DNA of 64,000 nucleotides from positions 1-64,000 of the forward strand of contig LTDK01000156.1 in the NCBI GenBank assembly GCA_001642415.1. The letters are read 5' to 3'. Under the pieces are notes generated by a model that had not been told where the DNA came from, ran no database searches, and was given only the letters and a program-made list of their open reading frames with translations. The translations under genes and the position numbers were made by a program. This document shows positions 36,415 to 46,871 of the stretch, piece by piece. Origin of the DNA: Nematocida ironsii (lineage: Eukaryota > Microsporidia). The first letter of the stretch is position 1. Every line of letters starts with the position of its first letter.

Positions 36415-37446
36415 ATGTATGTTTGGAGTATTCTCTATGCACTGTGCTTGGTTGTAAAAGAGACCGTGCAGAAGGAGAGCGCGTGCATTTTCATTCTATG
36501 CAGAAACAGAGACATATCTGGGCTCAAGCCAACAATAACGAAATTCGAAAAATACTTCAACAAAAAATACCAGTACCCATATGTTCTGGTGAATGACGTC
36601 CCGTTTACTGAAGACTTTAAAAAAGAATTTACATCACTCACAGGAAACCCAGTGGAATTCGGAATAATTCCCACTGAGCACTGGAGCTATCCCGTCTGGA
36701 TTGATAAGAAGAAGGCCAAGGAAAGAAGGGATATAATGCAAAAAGACAATGTGTTGTATGGCGGGAGTGAATCGTATAGACACATGTGCAGATACTTTTC
36801 TGGGTTCTTTTTTAATCACCCACTCACTGCAAAGTATCAGTACTACTGGAGAGTAGAGCCAGACACGGCCCTTCACTGCCCAATAGAGTATGACGTATTT
36901 GAGTACATGCGCACAAACAAAAAGAAGTACGGATTTACAATAACACTCTATGAGTACCCACAGACAGTGACTTCTTTATGGAAAACTGTTCAGCAGTTTA
37001 TTTCCTCATACAATACATTTTATAGGCCTGGTGACTACTGGACAATAATAGAGCCAATTAACCTACATAGGTTCATTACAGATGAAATGTATACACGATA
37101 CAATATGTGCCACTTTTGGTCTAACTTTGAAATAGCAGACTTTTCCTTCTTCAGAAGCAAGAAATACAAAATGTTCTTCAACTACCTAGACAGATCAGGT
37201 GGATTTTTCTATGAAAGATGGGGAGATGCTCCTGTCCATTCAATCGCTGCCTCTATATTCTTAAATAGCAAAGAAGTCCATTACTTTGAAGATATTGGAT
37301 ATACTCATCCGCCATTTACACACTGCCCACATCCTTCCCTCCAAAAGTCTGCCTGTGACTGCAATGCTTCTACTTCAGTGTCCATTACTATGCCTCAGTG
37401 TATAAGTCTGTATAAAAAAGTAAGTAAACTAACAAGTAATCAATAA
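36415..37446 (+). CDS. KTR1: Alpha-1,2-mannosyltransferase, KTR/KRE2 family (GT15)
   Basis: A glycosyltransferase of 343 residues. YWRVEPD at 144-150, CHFWSNFEIADFSFFRS with the proposed nucleophile Glu, and HYFEDIGYTHPPFTHCPH are the GT15 signatures. A short hydrophobic N-terminus (2-14) can act as a Golgi signal-anchor. Yeast members add mannose to O-linked and outer-chain glycans; microsporidia are known to keep O-mannosylation, so O-glycans of wall or surface proteins are the likely target. Start by the ATG 25 bp from that of DOM34. Confidence 0.93.
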   Translation: MYVWSILYALCLVVKETVQKESACIFILCRNRDISGLKPTITKFEKYFNKKYQYPYVLVNDVPFTEDFKKEFTSLTGNPVEFGIIPTEHWSYPVWIDKKKAKERRDIMQKDNVLYGGSESYRHMCRYFSGFFFNHPLTAKYQYYWRVEPDTALHCPIEYDVFEYMRTNKKKYGFTITLYEYPQTVTSLWKTVQQFISSYNTFYRPGDYWTIIEPINLHRFITDEMYTRYNMCHFWSNFEIADFSFFRSKKYKMFFNYLDRSGGFFYERWGDAPVHSIAASIFLNSKEVHYFEDIGYTHPPFTHCPHPSLQKSACDCNASTSVSITMPQCISLYKKVSKLTSNQ

Positions 37447-37925
37447 TACCAAGAGTGCATATATGCTTTATATACACTTAGACATACACTCTTATATTCT
37501 TGTTCTGTTAAACTGAATCTGTCCTAATCGCATAATAAAGCATACTGTTCTTATAATAACTATCGTCTTAAATAACCCGAACATTAAAATATCCTGATTC
37601 TCTTCTCATCTTTCTATTACCATTTCTATTTATTTCTTTATTTCTTTTTATTTTTTTATTCATTCCGTGCTAGTCATTTATTTCTTGTATTGGAATATTT
37701 ATAGAATGTAATCTTTTATTTTTTTGTATTTCATCTGGAATAATTTAATGAATATTTAGTCAGAAATATAATTAAATACCACTGTAAATGAACTATTTAT
37801 TAGTGACTCATCATATATTATTATAGGCTTAAATATCTTGAATATTTAAATTCTAGCCAGAAAATGATTTCTGTGCTCTTGTAAGGAAGTACAACATAAA
37901 TTTATAGATGCATGGGATTGTGGTG
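37447..37925. other. Convergent intergenic region with CCCGAA motif
   Basis: 479 bp of AT-rich DNA between converging genes. It carries one AATAACCCGAACA word at 37571-37583. No gene is seen. Confidence 0.4.
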
Positions 37926-38594
37926 TTATTTATTCTCATTTGAGTATTTCCTAACTATTCTATCAATGCTATCCCTGCGTTCTGTTCTTTCTGCTTTCTC
38001 AAGTCTTTTAAAGCACTCTACAAGGGAAGTGTACGGTGTGTTATTGTCTCTGACCTCTACAGAATTATCAAATAGCTTTATATTTCCTGTTCTGAGCCCA
38101 TTAATAACCGACCTTTTGGTTCTCTTCACAGGAGTCAAAAATATTGTGTTTTTTTCTTTCTTTGGTGTAAGAATATTAATGAACTTATCCTGCTCTGTGT
38201 ACTTTCTTTTCATTTTATTTCTGTCCGGCGATGCATTGCTTATTGTATTAAATACTGTGCTGTGGTCTGGGCTGTTCCTGCTTTTATCTGGCTCTGGAAC
38301 AGTGCTTACCACTGAGGCCTCAATCTGGTTGTCTGTGCCCACTGGTCCTTGCTTCTCACTCTTCTCCTGCTCACATGGGTTCTTTTCTAGCGACAAGTTT
38401 TTTTGGTGTGAATCCTCGCACTGCCTGGGAATTTCTTTAGGAATCTTCTCATCGGATGCAGAGTATACTCTTTGCACATCTTTTCCTGTGAATAACTGCT
38501 CTCCCAGTGATTCCACTTTTTCTACTGCAGGCGTGGGGAGGTCCTGCTCTTTGCTCTCTAAAAGTATATATGAGCTGTCCAACTCCGTGTCCAT
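37926..38594 (-). CDS. Disordered basic protein with TP motifs, unknown
   Basis: A protein of 222 residues without a recognisable fold. The first 130 residues are polar and rich in Glu, Ser, Pro and Lys. The basic part around 130-175 holds two similar motifs, ILTPKKEK and FLTPVKRTKR, which look like cyclin-dependent kinase sites next to basic residues and possible nuclear localisation signals. The C-terminal 40 residues form a charged helix. A nuclear or cell-cycle role is a guess. The EF-1alpha gene lies 33 nt upstream on the same strand. Confidence 0.6.
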   Translation of the reverse strand: MDTELDSSYILLESKEQDLPTPAVEKVESLGEQLFTGKDVQRVYSASDEKIPKEIPRQCEDSHQKNLSLEKNPCEQEKSEKQGPVGTDNQIEASVVSTVPEPDKSRNSPDHSTVFNTISNASPDRNKMKRKYTEQDKFINILTPKKEKNTIFLTPVKRTKRSVINGLRTGNIKLFDNSVEVRDNNTPYTSLVECFKRLEKAERTERRDSIDRIVRKYSNENK

Positions 38595-38627
38595 AAAAAA
38601 TTTAGAATAAAATGAAACTAAGTTGCT

Positions 38628-40034
38628 TTATTTCTTAGCGGTCTTCTTACCAGTTGCGAAATACTCTGGTACTCTTGCCTCAGTGGCGGCCTTATCCAAG
38701 ACTTCGTGGATGATACCTACACCAATGGTCTTACCCATGTCTCTAAGAGCAAATCTTCCAAGGAATGGGAACTCAGAGAACTTCTCCATAACAGTTGGCT
38801 TGGATGGGACAATGATAACTCTGGCGCATGGTCTAGTTCCAGAGATCTCAGTTGGCTTGTCGTTTGTTACTACAAACTCCTTTCCTTTCTTGCTTCCAAT
38901 GTCACAGAGCTTGGCGAAGATAGTGCTGACGTGGGTGGCAGCAATGTCCATAGTAGGGGCATATCCAGCCTTGATGCACTTAACCTTTCCAATGAAAATG
39001 ACTGTAGCGTATGCTGCAAATCCTTTAATGCATGGGTTGGCTGCATCTGCAATGACTGCTCCCTGCTTGATCTTGTCAGTGTCCTGGTTAGTCTTTAGTG
39101 TGATACCACAGTTTTCTCCGGCCTCGACCTTCTTTCTGGCGGTCTTGTGGATTTCCATGGTCTTGACTTCAGTGGCTACTCCTGCTGGGGCAATGTTTAC
39201 CTTCATACCAGCTAAGCATGTTCCAGACTCAACTCTTCCGGTGTACACTCTACCAATACCCTTGATTTCAAGAATGTTGGTCAGAGGAATTCTGAGTGGA
39301 GCCTCGGTCATTCTCTTTGGAATTGGGTAGTAGTCAATGGCCTCTTCTAATGATCTGATTGGGGTTGCGTCTGGAGTCTCTTCTGGAGTCCATCCCTTGA
39401 ACCAGTCAAACTTCTCACCCTCGGCGGTTAAACCGTATCCCTTGAATCCGGAGATAGCAATGATTGGGGTGGTCTTCATGTTGTACATCTTCTTCATTCT
39501 TCCTTTAATGTTTTCACTGATTTCTTCAAATCTAGCCTTTGCCTCTGCATCAGATCCAAGAGTATCTAACTTGTTGATGGCAACGATAGCCTTGGATACA
39601 CCAAGAGTGTGTGCAAGAACGATGTGCTCGTATAAAGTACTGGTGTCTGCAATGGCTCTCTCGAACTCACCCTGTGCTGCTGGCACAATAATGACAGCGA
39701 CATCTGCCTGGGCAGTTCCGGTGATCATGTTCTTAAGGAATCCTCTGTGCCCTGGGCAGTCAAGGATGTTTACAGTGTGCTTTGCTGTCTTCACAACCTT
39801 CATTGATACCTGAATGGTAATACCAGACTCTCTCTCTGCCTTGTTGTTATCACAGAAGAAAGCGTAACTGAAGGATCCTTTTCCGTGCTCCTTTGCTACT
39901 TCTTCCAACTTGTCAAGTGTTCTCTTGTCAATTACTCCTAGCTTGTAACACAAGTGTCCAATGGTAGTACTCTTACCACTGTCTACGTGTCCAAGGAAGC
40001 ATACATTTATGTATTGTTCTTTCTGCTCAGTCAT
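38628..40034 (-). CDS. TEF1: Translation elongation factor EF-1alpha
   Basis: A GTPase of 468 residues that delivers aminoacyl-tRNA. G motifs are GHVDSGKST (15-23), DCPGH, NKLD and the later ISGFKGYG. The segment around switch 1, FSYAFFCDNNKAERESGITI, differs from the usual FAWVLDKLKAERERGITI; this is typical of divergent microsporidian EF-1alpha. Codon use is visibly more GC-rich and regular than in neighbours, as expected for a highly expressed gene. The upstream region carries the ATAACCCGAA motif (40151) and the 21-bp palindrome (40417). Confidence 0.98.
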   Translation of the reverse strand: MTEQKEQYINVCFLGHVDSGKSTTIGHLCYKLGVIDKRTLDKLEEVAKEHGKGSFSYAFFCDNNKAERESGITIQVSMKVVKTAKHTVNILDCPGHRGFLKNMITGTAQADVAVIIVPAAQGEFERAIADTSTLYEHIVLAHTLGVSKAIVAINKLDTLGSDAEAKARFEEISENIKGRMKKMYNMKTTPIIAISGFKGYGLTAEGEKFDWFKGWTPEETPDATPIRSLEEAIDYYPIPKRMTEAPLRIPLTNILEIKGIGRVYTGRVESGTCLAGMKVNIAPAGVATEVKTMEIHKTARKKVEAGENCGITLKTNQDTDKIKQGAVIADAANPCIKGFAAYATVIFIGKVKCIKAGYAPTMDIAATHVSTIFAKLCDIGSKKGKEFVVTNDKPTEISGTRPCARVIIVPSKPTVMEKFSEFPFLGRFALRDMGKTIGVGIIHEVLDKAATEARVPEYFATGKKTAKK

Positions 40035-40150
40035 TACATGGTATAAAATTTTTTACATTTTATTCTTTATTTTTTTTCGTAATTAAAGTAACTGTTTAAT
40101 TACTAATTCAAAAAGCTCTTTCCCGGGTGTTATAATAATTAAATACTTAA

Positions 40151-40172
40151 TATAACCCGAAATAACCCAAAA
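40151..40172. promoter_or_regulatory. Phased ATAACCCGAA motif upstream of EF-1alpha
   Basis: ATAACCCGAA followed 10 bp later by ATAACCCAAA, about 117 bp upstream of the EF-1alpha start. Same layout as at 27754, 35316 and 58435. Confidence 0.5.
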
Positions 40173-40374
40173 TGTTCTATTATATAACTACGACATACAC
40201 TATACATAATAAATAAGAATTCTGCTGCAGGCATTCACCATGCACTGTAAGTATCCTTTAAAATCAATTACTCATTCTATTAAGCACTAGCAATACAAAA
40301 CTTAACACACATTGTATAATAAAATATAATCAGTCCAGTTTTTTTGCTACTATATATAATAAGTCATAATATAT

Positions 40375-40476
40375 TACACATTGTGTATTAAATTAACTAC
40401 CACACGCAATAATAATTTATTACACAATGTGTAATAAAATCCAAAACTTATTACTTTTTATACAATGTGTAATAAA
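40375..40476. repeat. Cluster of TTACACA-N-TGTGTAA palindromes
   Basis: Three related sites: TACACA-T-TGTGTA at 40375-40387; a 21-bp palindrome with arm TTATTACACA, central A and its reverse complement at 40417-40437; and a partial ACAATGTGTAATAA site at about 40463-40476. The 21-bp site matches the one at 3951-3971 in size and core. Regular reuse suggests a protein-binding site. Confidence 0.55.
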
Positions 40477-40677
40477 TAGTATTTTTATATTATTTATGGT
40501 ATTTTGTAGAAGTTGTCTAAATTTGAAATAATACAGTAAATGAGCGTGTGTACTGTGTTTATTGAGATTTTTTGGTGTGCACTAGTTATTTTGGACTATG
40601 TTGTAATCTTCTGTTAGGTGCATTAATTTATTCCGGGTGCTTTTATTTTTTATTTTTGTTTAGCTGCTAAGTTAATA

Positions 40678-42645
40678 ATGACTCTGTCTGTAGGCTATGC
40701 CATATCAAGCGAATCTTATGCCCTGTGTAAGATAGATAAATCAGCAGTGATAAATAACAAGATTATACTGCGGGATGGAATAGTAGATGCTGACTCTGAT
40801 TATTTGGTAATTTCCTGTAGGGAGTGGGATAGTCTAATCAGTGTACATTCGTATGATGAAGAAGTGCCTTTTGGGACTATACACATCAATCTAACAGTAA
40901 ATACAAATGAAATTGTAAAGAAATTTACAGTGCCGGCGGGCCAGGTTCTATTCGATGTGATCAAGATAGTGCTGTATACCGAGAAGATGTCGCGAGATGA
41001 GTTTACCAATAGGTTTAGATATGAAGTAACCCCAAATCTAGGCCTGGATGAGAAATTAGTGCGGGGTGAAGCTGTGGATGTATGCATAGAAATATTTGAG
41101 GTCAGTAGAGAGAATGCACCAGAAAAGGAAGAGTGCAAGCCAGTTGAATTTAGGAATGTAGGTCTTACCTGCTACATGAACACTGCTCTACAGGTCCTGC
41201 TGGGCGTAGGTGAACTATCAAGCGCGATTGAAGAAATGAGCAGGGATGAGATATGCAAGTATTCAGAAAGAAAGGACAGTAAGAAGGGATACAACAGAAA
41301 AAAGTGTGGGGACCTTTTGAATGCGTATAGAGAACTAATCAGAACAGTTAGAAAAAAGGGGGACTGTGCAGGAAAATTAAGAGAGATCAAAAGGGCAATA
41401 GGAGCCATTGACAATCGATACAGAGGGTGCACAGAAGAAGATGCTGGCGAGGTTTTTTCGCTGATACTAACGAATTTTAACTATCTGTTTGAAAAAACAA
41501 AGTATGCAAAATTAATACCAGATCTGTTTATGTACTCAGCAGAAAGCGTGCGCATATTTAAAGAGGGAGAAGAGGTGGTAAGCAAGAAAGTCAAGCCGCT
41601 TTACAAATCATTTGTGCTGAACGGATCATTTGGGTCTGAAGGCGGACCACATTCACACGTGCTTGTAATACACAAGAATCAATTGATTGTGACTGGGTTA
41701 TGTATACACTCAGAAAGGGATAGTATTGGAAATATTAAGGAAAAGATTTCAAATAGCTTCCACGTGGAGACAAGCAAAATAGTAAGCATACTTATATCTA
41801 ACGGGAAGGTAGGAAAAGTAGCAGATGAGGACCTGCTGGCCTGCAAGCGAAACCTTCTGGAGCAGCCTATTTTCTACATAACAGATGAGGAAATAGAGTC
41901 CATTGAATTTTTGTTTATAAGCTATACTCCGATTGCAGAGGGCCTGGCCTTCTTTACCTCATTGTTCAGCGGACTAAAAAACGTATTTCAGATACCTTTT
42001 CTTGTAAGAAAAAAGTGCAATATAGCGCAGTTTTTGGAGAGCCATTTGCGTATAAAGCGGCGAGATGTGCCAAACACGGTGCTTGACATCCAGCAGAACA
42101 TTGAAAGCACAGAAAACCACTTTGGTTCGATGGTTGTTGTTCTTTCTAATAAGTACTGGGATGCAACTGCCCACATTGACATTATTAAGAACAGAAAGTA
42201 TGAAGTTAAAGAGTGCGTGCATGTCCAGTGTGTAGTGAGTAACTGGGAGAACTTAACAGTTAGAGAAAGAACGCCTGAAGATACAGAGAAGTTTTCTTTT
42301 GATGTGGTAGAAGAATCTACTAAATTTAGAAGATTTTCAAAGTACTTTTGTGTGCAACTCCCAGTTGGTCTGGGAAGGCCATTTAAAGGCGACAAGTCAG
42401 ACAGGCAGAAACTCTTTGTAGAGAAAGATGGCTTGGTTTTAGATGGTGCAGTGTACTCTCTCGTGGGAATACTCGTTCACCATAGTTTTGGAATTGGCGG
42501 GCATTACGTAGCATTCACAAAAAGAAATAATACGTGGTACCACTGCAATGACAGCACAATCACTAAGTCTTCTGTAAATGAGGCAATATCCACAGGTTAT
42601 CCATACGGAATATTATACAAAAGATCTGATCTGTGCACGCAGTAA
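40678..42645 (+). CDS. Ubiquitin-specific protease (USP, C19)
   Basis: A deubiquitinase of 655 residues. The Cys box is EFRNVGLTCYMNTALQVLL with Cys165, and the His box is FGIGGHYVAFTKRNNTWYHCNDS with His609 and Asp625, so the triad is intact. Between them lies an expanded, poorly conserved insert (about 270-560). The N-terminal 150 residues are beta-rich and unassigned. USP7-type enzymes also carry a beta-rich N-terminal domain, but I cannot confirm a MATH domain here. Confidence 0.9.
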   Translation: MTLSVGYAISSESYALCKIDKSAVINNKIILRDGIVDADSDYLVISCREWDSLISVHSYDEEVPFGTIHINLTVNTNEIVKKFTVPAGQVLFDVIKIVLYTEKMSRDEFTNRFRYEVTPNLGLDEKLVRGEAVDVCIEIFEVSRENAPEKEECKPVEFRNVGLTCYMNTALQVLLGVGELSSAIEEMSRDEICKYSERKDSKKGYNRKKCGDLLNAYRELIRTVRKKGDCAGKLREIKRAIGAIDNRYRGCTEEDAGEVFSLILTNFNYLFEKTKYAKLIPDLFMYSAESVRIFKEGEEVVSKKVKPLYKSFVLNGSFGSEGGPHSHVLVIHKNQLIVTGLCIHSERDSIGNIKEKISNSFHVETSKIVSILISNGKVGKVADEDLLACKRNLLEQPIFYITDEEIESIEFLFISYTPIAEGLAFFTSLFSGLKNVFQIPFLVRKKCNIAQFLESHLRIKRRDVPNTVLDIQQNIESTENHFGSMVVVLSNKYWDATAHIDIIKNRKYEVKECVHVQCVVSNWENLTVRERTPEDTEKFSFDVVEESTKFRRFSKYFCVQLPVGLGRPFKGDKSDRQKLFVEKDGLVLDGAVYSLVGILVHHSFGIGGHYVAFTKRNNTWYHCNDSTITKSSVNEAISTGYPYGILYKRSDLCTQ

Positions 42646-43329
42646 ATGATTTGGAGTTTTGCTAGCATATTTATATCGTGCAGGAGAATACACCGTATGC
42701 CTTAATTGAAATGTGAATCCTTTTCACAATGCTAATGAGCTACTTCTATTTAACCTATAATAGAAATGATTTATGACACATAAATGGCTATTGTGTTTAG
42801 TTAATTGAGTCTCTTCAGATACATGCCCGTTGTTTATACTGGGCTGCTTTTATACTGTGATAAAGTTGATTTTACTGCTTCAAAGTGATTTACATAATAA
42901 AATATACTTTTTCTAGAATTAGAAATGGGTTTTGTATTTTTATAAAAACCCGTCCTGGATTTTTAGGTTCTATGTACATTTTGCAAAAAGAAGATATTTC
43001 ATAATTAACGAGACATACAAAAATTGTGTATTACTATACTATCTAGATTATCTGTACTCATGTATATGTGCCTTCTATCTATTTCTGCATACATGTTGCA
43101 TGTGATAAGCTTATCCTGTGGGTATGCAGCTGTTTTATGGTTGAAGTTTAAAATCTATATTTGTATTCTTTCTATAATTGTAATTGTTTAGTCTATTTTC
43201 TTTTTAAAGTTTATTTTGTTTTTATTATGATATTCCTTCCTTTATAAATAATAATAGTTATTAGCAAGAATAATATATATGCCAGAGATCTTTCTATTCT
43301 TTAATTAGTGTAGCACTAGAAATTATCTA
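42646..43329. other. Convergent intergenic region with hairpin
   Basis: 684 bp between the USP and THADA/Trm732 stop codons, long for a convergent spacer here. A 9-bp stem (ATGGGTTTT with AAAACCCGT, one G-T pair) around an 11-nt loop lies at 42926-42954. No frame or known RNA gene is seen. Confidence 0.4.
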
Positions 43330-46300
43330 TTACAATGCACGCTGTAATAGAGATAGCTCATATGAAAAGTCTCTGAACATATTTAATCTTTCAGATGGAA
43401 ATTGCTCACTTCCTAATATGCACTGCACTTGAGCCATGGAACTATCTATACGTGCTTTTAGGCATACTTTGCATCTTGCTTTGTATACAAGTGCATGAAG
43501 TGCATATTCGTATGAACTATTTGGCATGTACTTATTTACTGCATAGTCTCTAATATATTCATCTTCACTGCCTAAGATATTGAGTATTTCACTTTCTAGT
43601 TTCATACACCCGCTGTCTACACCAGCACATTTTTCTATTGTGGTATATACTCTGACAGTATTTTCATCTTCATTAGAAACAAGCAATGCTAAAGTGTTTT
43701 CTATATCCTTGGGTATCACTGTATGTGCACTGATTATAATATCATTTGCTGGCTCTGCTGTTTTATGTAGAATTTGGTCTATCTTCTTGCATGTTCTTTT
43801 ACAGGAAGAGGTAGCTCTTATTTTGGACAGTAGGCCTCTTTCTCTCTCATCAATTAAATTTATGCGCAGGAAGAAGACTATGCATGAAAAAATTCCGTTT
43901 TTATCATTTTGTGCAGTAAAATATTCTAAACAGTCACACAGTACCTTCTTGGATGTGCTGTTAACAGATATTTTTGAATATCTTGCATCTTCTAGGGTAT
44001 TTAATGTTTCTTTGCACATTTTCTTAATTAGCGTAGTGTATAGCATTAGCGATGTGTTTCTTACTTTCCAGTTGCTGTGGGAAATAAGCATAGCAGAAAG
44101 CAGAAATAGGGATGGCTCATACACTCTCATATCGTATTTGAATATCCCATCACTTGATATACTTTTAAGCACGTTGAGATAGTGTATTAAATACTTTTCA
44201 TTTTCTATTTTTGGCTCCATGCTAGACACATCTTTTTCTATCTGCATCTGGGATATACCACAATCAGAAGAAAATGTGAGTTCAAAATTGTCACGCACTG
44301 GCTTAAATGCAAATCTATTTTCAATTAGCATAAACGATCTCTGCAGTGCCTCTTTCATAACATAGTGTGTGGCTACTTTGCTCTTTGAATTCCCTTCTGA
44401 TGCACTCAGTGCCTTAAAGGCATATGGAATTCCCCCATCTCTTCTAATGTTTTTTAGGTCTTTAGTTGTGATTAGATTCATTAGATCTTTTGCATAGTTC
44501 AAAGTTGTTTCTGGGGAATCGCAGAACAAAAGAATCGACTTTATCGCATCAGATGCTATCATAATAACCCCCAAATGCCCTCCAACAGTCAGCAGTGCAT
44601 CAGTTAAAATATCCAAACATCGCATATTATTAGTTGTTATAGCATGCACTGCAATAAACATAATGCACTCTCTAATGGTATACCAGCTCAGCAAATAGCT
44701 AGCGCTTTCTTCATTTCTTTCCTTGTTTGTCTGTGACACCTCAGTGTGTTCTGAGAGATATATCTCGCGGGTCTGCAGAATCTTCAAGGATTTTCTAAAT
44801 AGAGGAAGAATACACTCATTGTATATATCACTTATATTGTATGCAAGATCTATTTTATATGTTTCTAGAATGTTTAGACCCGGCATACCAAATGACTTTC
44901 TTTTTTTTGTTTCCACTATGTGTGCTGGATTTATTCGATTCCCCTCCAAGAATATTCGATCAGCCGGAAGTGCATTGAATACGCTCCACAGCAAATGTAT
45001 GTCTTTATGCACATTAGACAAATCCTGTGCAGTCTGAATCCTTTCAAGTGCATTTTTCATAATCTGCTGAATTACGTTTCTGTTTTTTTCTGTTATATTG
45101 TCTGCCAGAAGAAGAGCCATTCCATGCAGCTCGCTATTTTTAGTTGACTTTACTGCAGAGTCTATCTGCTCTGCTGTTATGTCCACTTTGAACGATGCAG
45201 ATATCTCTCGCACTTCTTTATGTGTCTCTGTCAGTGCATTGAGTATTATTTCCTTGAATCTTTGCTCTGGCACGTGATCCTGCACATCTTTTGTTTCAAT
45301 CAGAACTTTCAAATAATGCAGTCCCTGAAGCACCCGGCAGTAATTAGTACTTTCTGCCATTCCCAATATAATTTCAATGATTTCTTTAAAAAGAGCCATG
45401 CTTTTTTGGTTTTTTCTGTCTTCCAGTTGATTCTCTACTAAATATTTGTACTTAGTTACAACCTTGTATCGCATCGCCTTTACTACAGTATAGAATAACA
45501 GCCTAACTCTTTTCTGGTTCTCATTTGCCATAATTATTTGGTTATACTGCAGCCACCGTACTATTTTGTCTAGCCTGCTTTCAATAGTAGCCTGGTCCTT
45601 TAGAAGACTTTCAAAGTATTCAACTCTTACATTTTCATTTTTTGTTCCAATACATTTTTCGTGCATATCCTCTGGAATAACACTACATGCATCTGTAAAA
45701 AATACACAATTTAACGAATCATAACCCACTAAAATTGCAAAAATCTCTCTTCGAATGACATTTGATAGTTTGCTTGATAGTATGCGGATGTTTCTGGCTC
45801 CTACGCTTGTAAAATCAATTTCACGAAGCATTTTCGCATACTGTGTGTGGTCTGCTAATAGAAGAAGCTTTGTTATTTTATCTCCAGACTTTTTATCATT
45901 TAGCAAGAAAATATCTCCCTCGCTTGCAGACAGTCTCACTGATTTCATGGACAGAGTAATACTTGTTCTATTATGAACAGACCAATTTACATTATTAAGC
46001 AAGGAGCTTTCTAAACAACCGCCCACTAATTCCTTTACAATGTTCTTAATAATATTCCTAATAACAAAATGTGAATTGCTCATGGTGCTGTTTAATGTCT
46101 CCACTAACAGATCTTCATTCTCCTTAAGAATGCATTCTGGCGTTTCAATTTTCGTGGTATTTTCCGTGCCCCCCTCAATTAAGCCTGATGTCTCTGTAAC
46201 TTTTCTCATCTGCTTGGCCAAAAGTAGTATTGTTTCATACCCTACTCTTAATTCATGCGTTGTTTTAAGTTCGCGCACTTTTTTTATTACTTTGACTAAC

Positions 46301-46569
46301 TTATTCCAAACCAGCCTGTCATTAGTCAGCGCACCCTTTAAAAACACCAAATAATCTATACAGCTGCATTTCATATCATCAACATCCTCTACATTCGATG
46401 TGCACTCTATACTTTCATTCAAACACTTTTCTGCATGTGCAAGATAGTATAAATGTCCTCCATGCAGTTTCTTATCCAGCGAGTCTGTTTCTATAATATG
46501 GGCTTTTAAGTGCCCTTTACAGAGATCTTTCAAAGCAAAGGATTCTTTCCTTGCAACTGTTTCCACCAT
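43330..46569 (-). CDS. TRM732: THADA/Trm732-like tRNA methylation cofactor
   Basis: A large helical-repeat protein of 1079 residues, counting from the first ATG at 46569; the frame continues upstream to a GTG only. The DUF2428 signature is clear: LLSWYTIRECIMFI, then RRDGGIPYAFKALSASEG and HYLNVLKSIS...HSNWKVRNTSLMLYTTLIKKM. In yeast Trm732 partners with Trm7 to methylate the ribose at position 32 of some tRNAs. Trm7 is not in this window. It is shorter than yeast Trm732 (about 1400 residues). Confidence 0.82.
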   Translation of the reverse strand: MVETVARKESFALKDLCKGHLKAHIIETDSLDKKLHGGHLYYLAHAEKCLNESIECTSNVEDVDDMKCSCIDYLVFLKGALTNDRLVWNKLVKVIKKVRELKTTHELRVGYETILLLAKQMRKVTETSGLIEGGTENTTKIETPECILKENEDLLVETLNSTMSNSHFVIRNIIKNIVKELVGGCLESSLLNNVNWSVHNRTSITLSMKSVRLSASEGDIFLLNDKKSGDKITKLLLLADHTQYAKMLREIDFTSVGARNIRILSSKLSNVIRREIFAILVGYDSLNCVFFTDACSVIPEDMHEKCIGTKNENVRVEYFESLLKDQATIESRLDKIVRWLQYNQIIMANENQKRVRLLFYTVVKAMRYKVVTKYKYLVENQLEDRKNQKSMALFKEIIEIILGMAESTNYCRVLQGLHYLKVLIETKDVQDHVPEQRFKEIILNALTETHKEVREISASFKVDITAEQIDSAVKSTKNSELHGMALLLADNITEKNRNVIQQIMKNALERIQTAQDLSNVHKDIHLLWSVFNALPADRIFLEGNRINPAHIVETKKRKSFGMPGLNILETYKIDLAYNISDIYNECILPLFRKSLKILQTREIYLSEHTEVSQTNKERNEESASYLLSWYTIRECIMFIAVHAITTNNMRCLDILTDALLTVGGHLGVIMIASDAIKSILLFCDSPETTLNYAKDLMNLITTKDLKNIRRDGGIPYAFKALSASEGNSKSKVATHYVMKEALQRSFMLIENRFAFKPVRDNFELTFSSDCGISQMQIEKDVSSMEPKIENEKYLIHYLNVLKSISSDGIFKYDMRVYEPSLFLLSAMLISHSNWKVRNTSLMLYTTLIKKMCKETLNTLEDARYSKISVNSTSKKVLCDCLEYFTAQNDKNGIFSCIVFFLRINLIDERERGLLSKIRATSSCKRTCKKIDQILHKTAEPANDIIISAHTVIPKDIENTLALLVSNEDENTVRVYTTIEKCAGVDSGCMKLESEILNILGSEDEYIRDYAVNKYMPNSSYEYALHALVYKARCKVCLKARIDSSMAQVQCILGSEQFPSERLNMFRDFSYELSLLQRAL

Positions 46570-46634
46570 AAAAATTTGCAATATAGACACAGTTTATTAA
46601 TATTTCTGGTTGCATCAAAATATTTCTGCTTTTC

Positions 46635-46871
46635 TTAATTTTTGGTTGTTCCAGTATGTTCTTCTATGTATATAACCCCACATACAGCAATAGAAACAAA
46701 TGAAATAATAAACACAAATATCATATAAACAGCCACATCGTATTGAGGCCGTGCATGATAAATCACCATAAAGTCTGAATTGTCATCATCTGATATTGAG
46801 CTGTTTAATGAAATAGTAACAAAGCTACTCTCACTATCTTTTCTTATTTCATGTGGTATAATATTGTTCAT
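46635..46871 (-). CDS. Small single-pass membrane protein
   Basis: A protein of 78 residues from the ATG at 46871 (the frame extends only to a TTG). The first 48 residues are polar with Ser, Asp and Asn; a membrane segment follows at about 49-69, then a short lumenal tail. This is the layout of a small tail-anchored protein. No family recognised. It lies 65 nt upstream of the THADA/Trm732 start on the same strand. Confidence 0.5.
   Translation of the reverse strand: MNNIIPHEIRKDSESSFVTISLNSSISDDDNSDFMVIYHARPQYDVAVYMIFVFIISFVSIAVCGVIYIEEHTGTTKN

Larger units (their letters stand above)
40035..40677. promoter_or_regulatory. Divergent region EF-1alpha/USP with palindromes
   Basis: 643 bp between divergent genes. 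It contains a phased ATAACCCGAA pair at 40151-40170 and a cluster of related palindromes built from TTACACA/TGTGTAA: 40375-40387, 40417-40437 and a partial copy at 40460-40476. AT-rich otherwise. Confidence 0.5.

Noticed and set aside
40375..40476. Microsatellite or telomere-type tandem repeat
   Set aside because: The units are palindromes with different spacers, not a tandem array.
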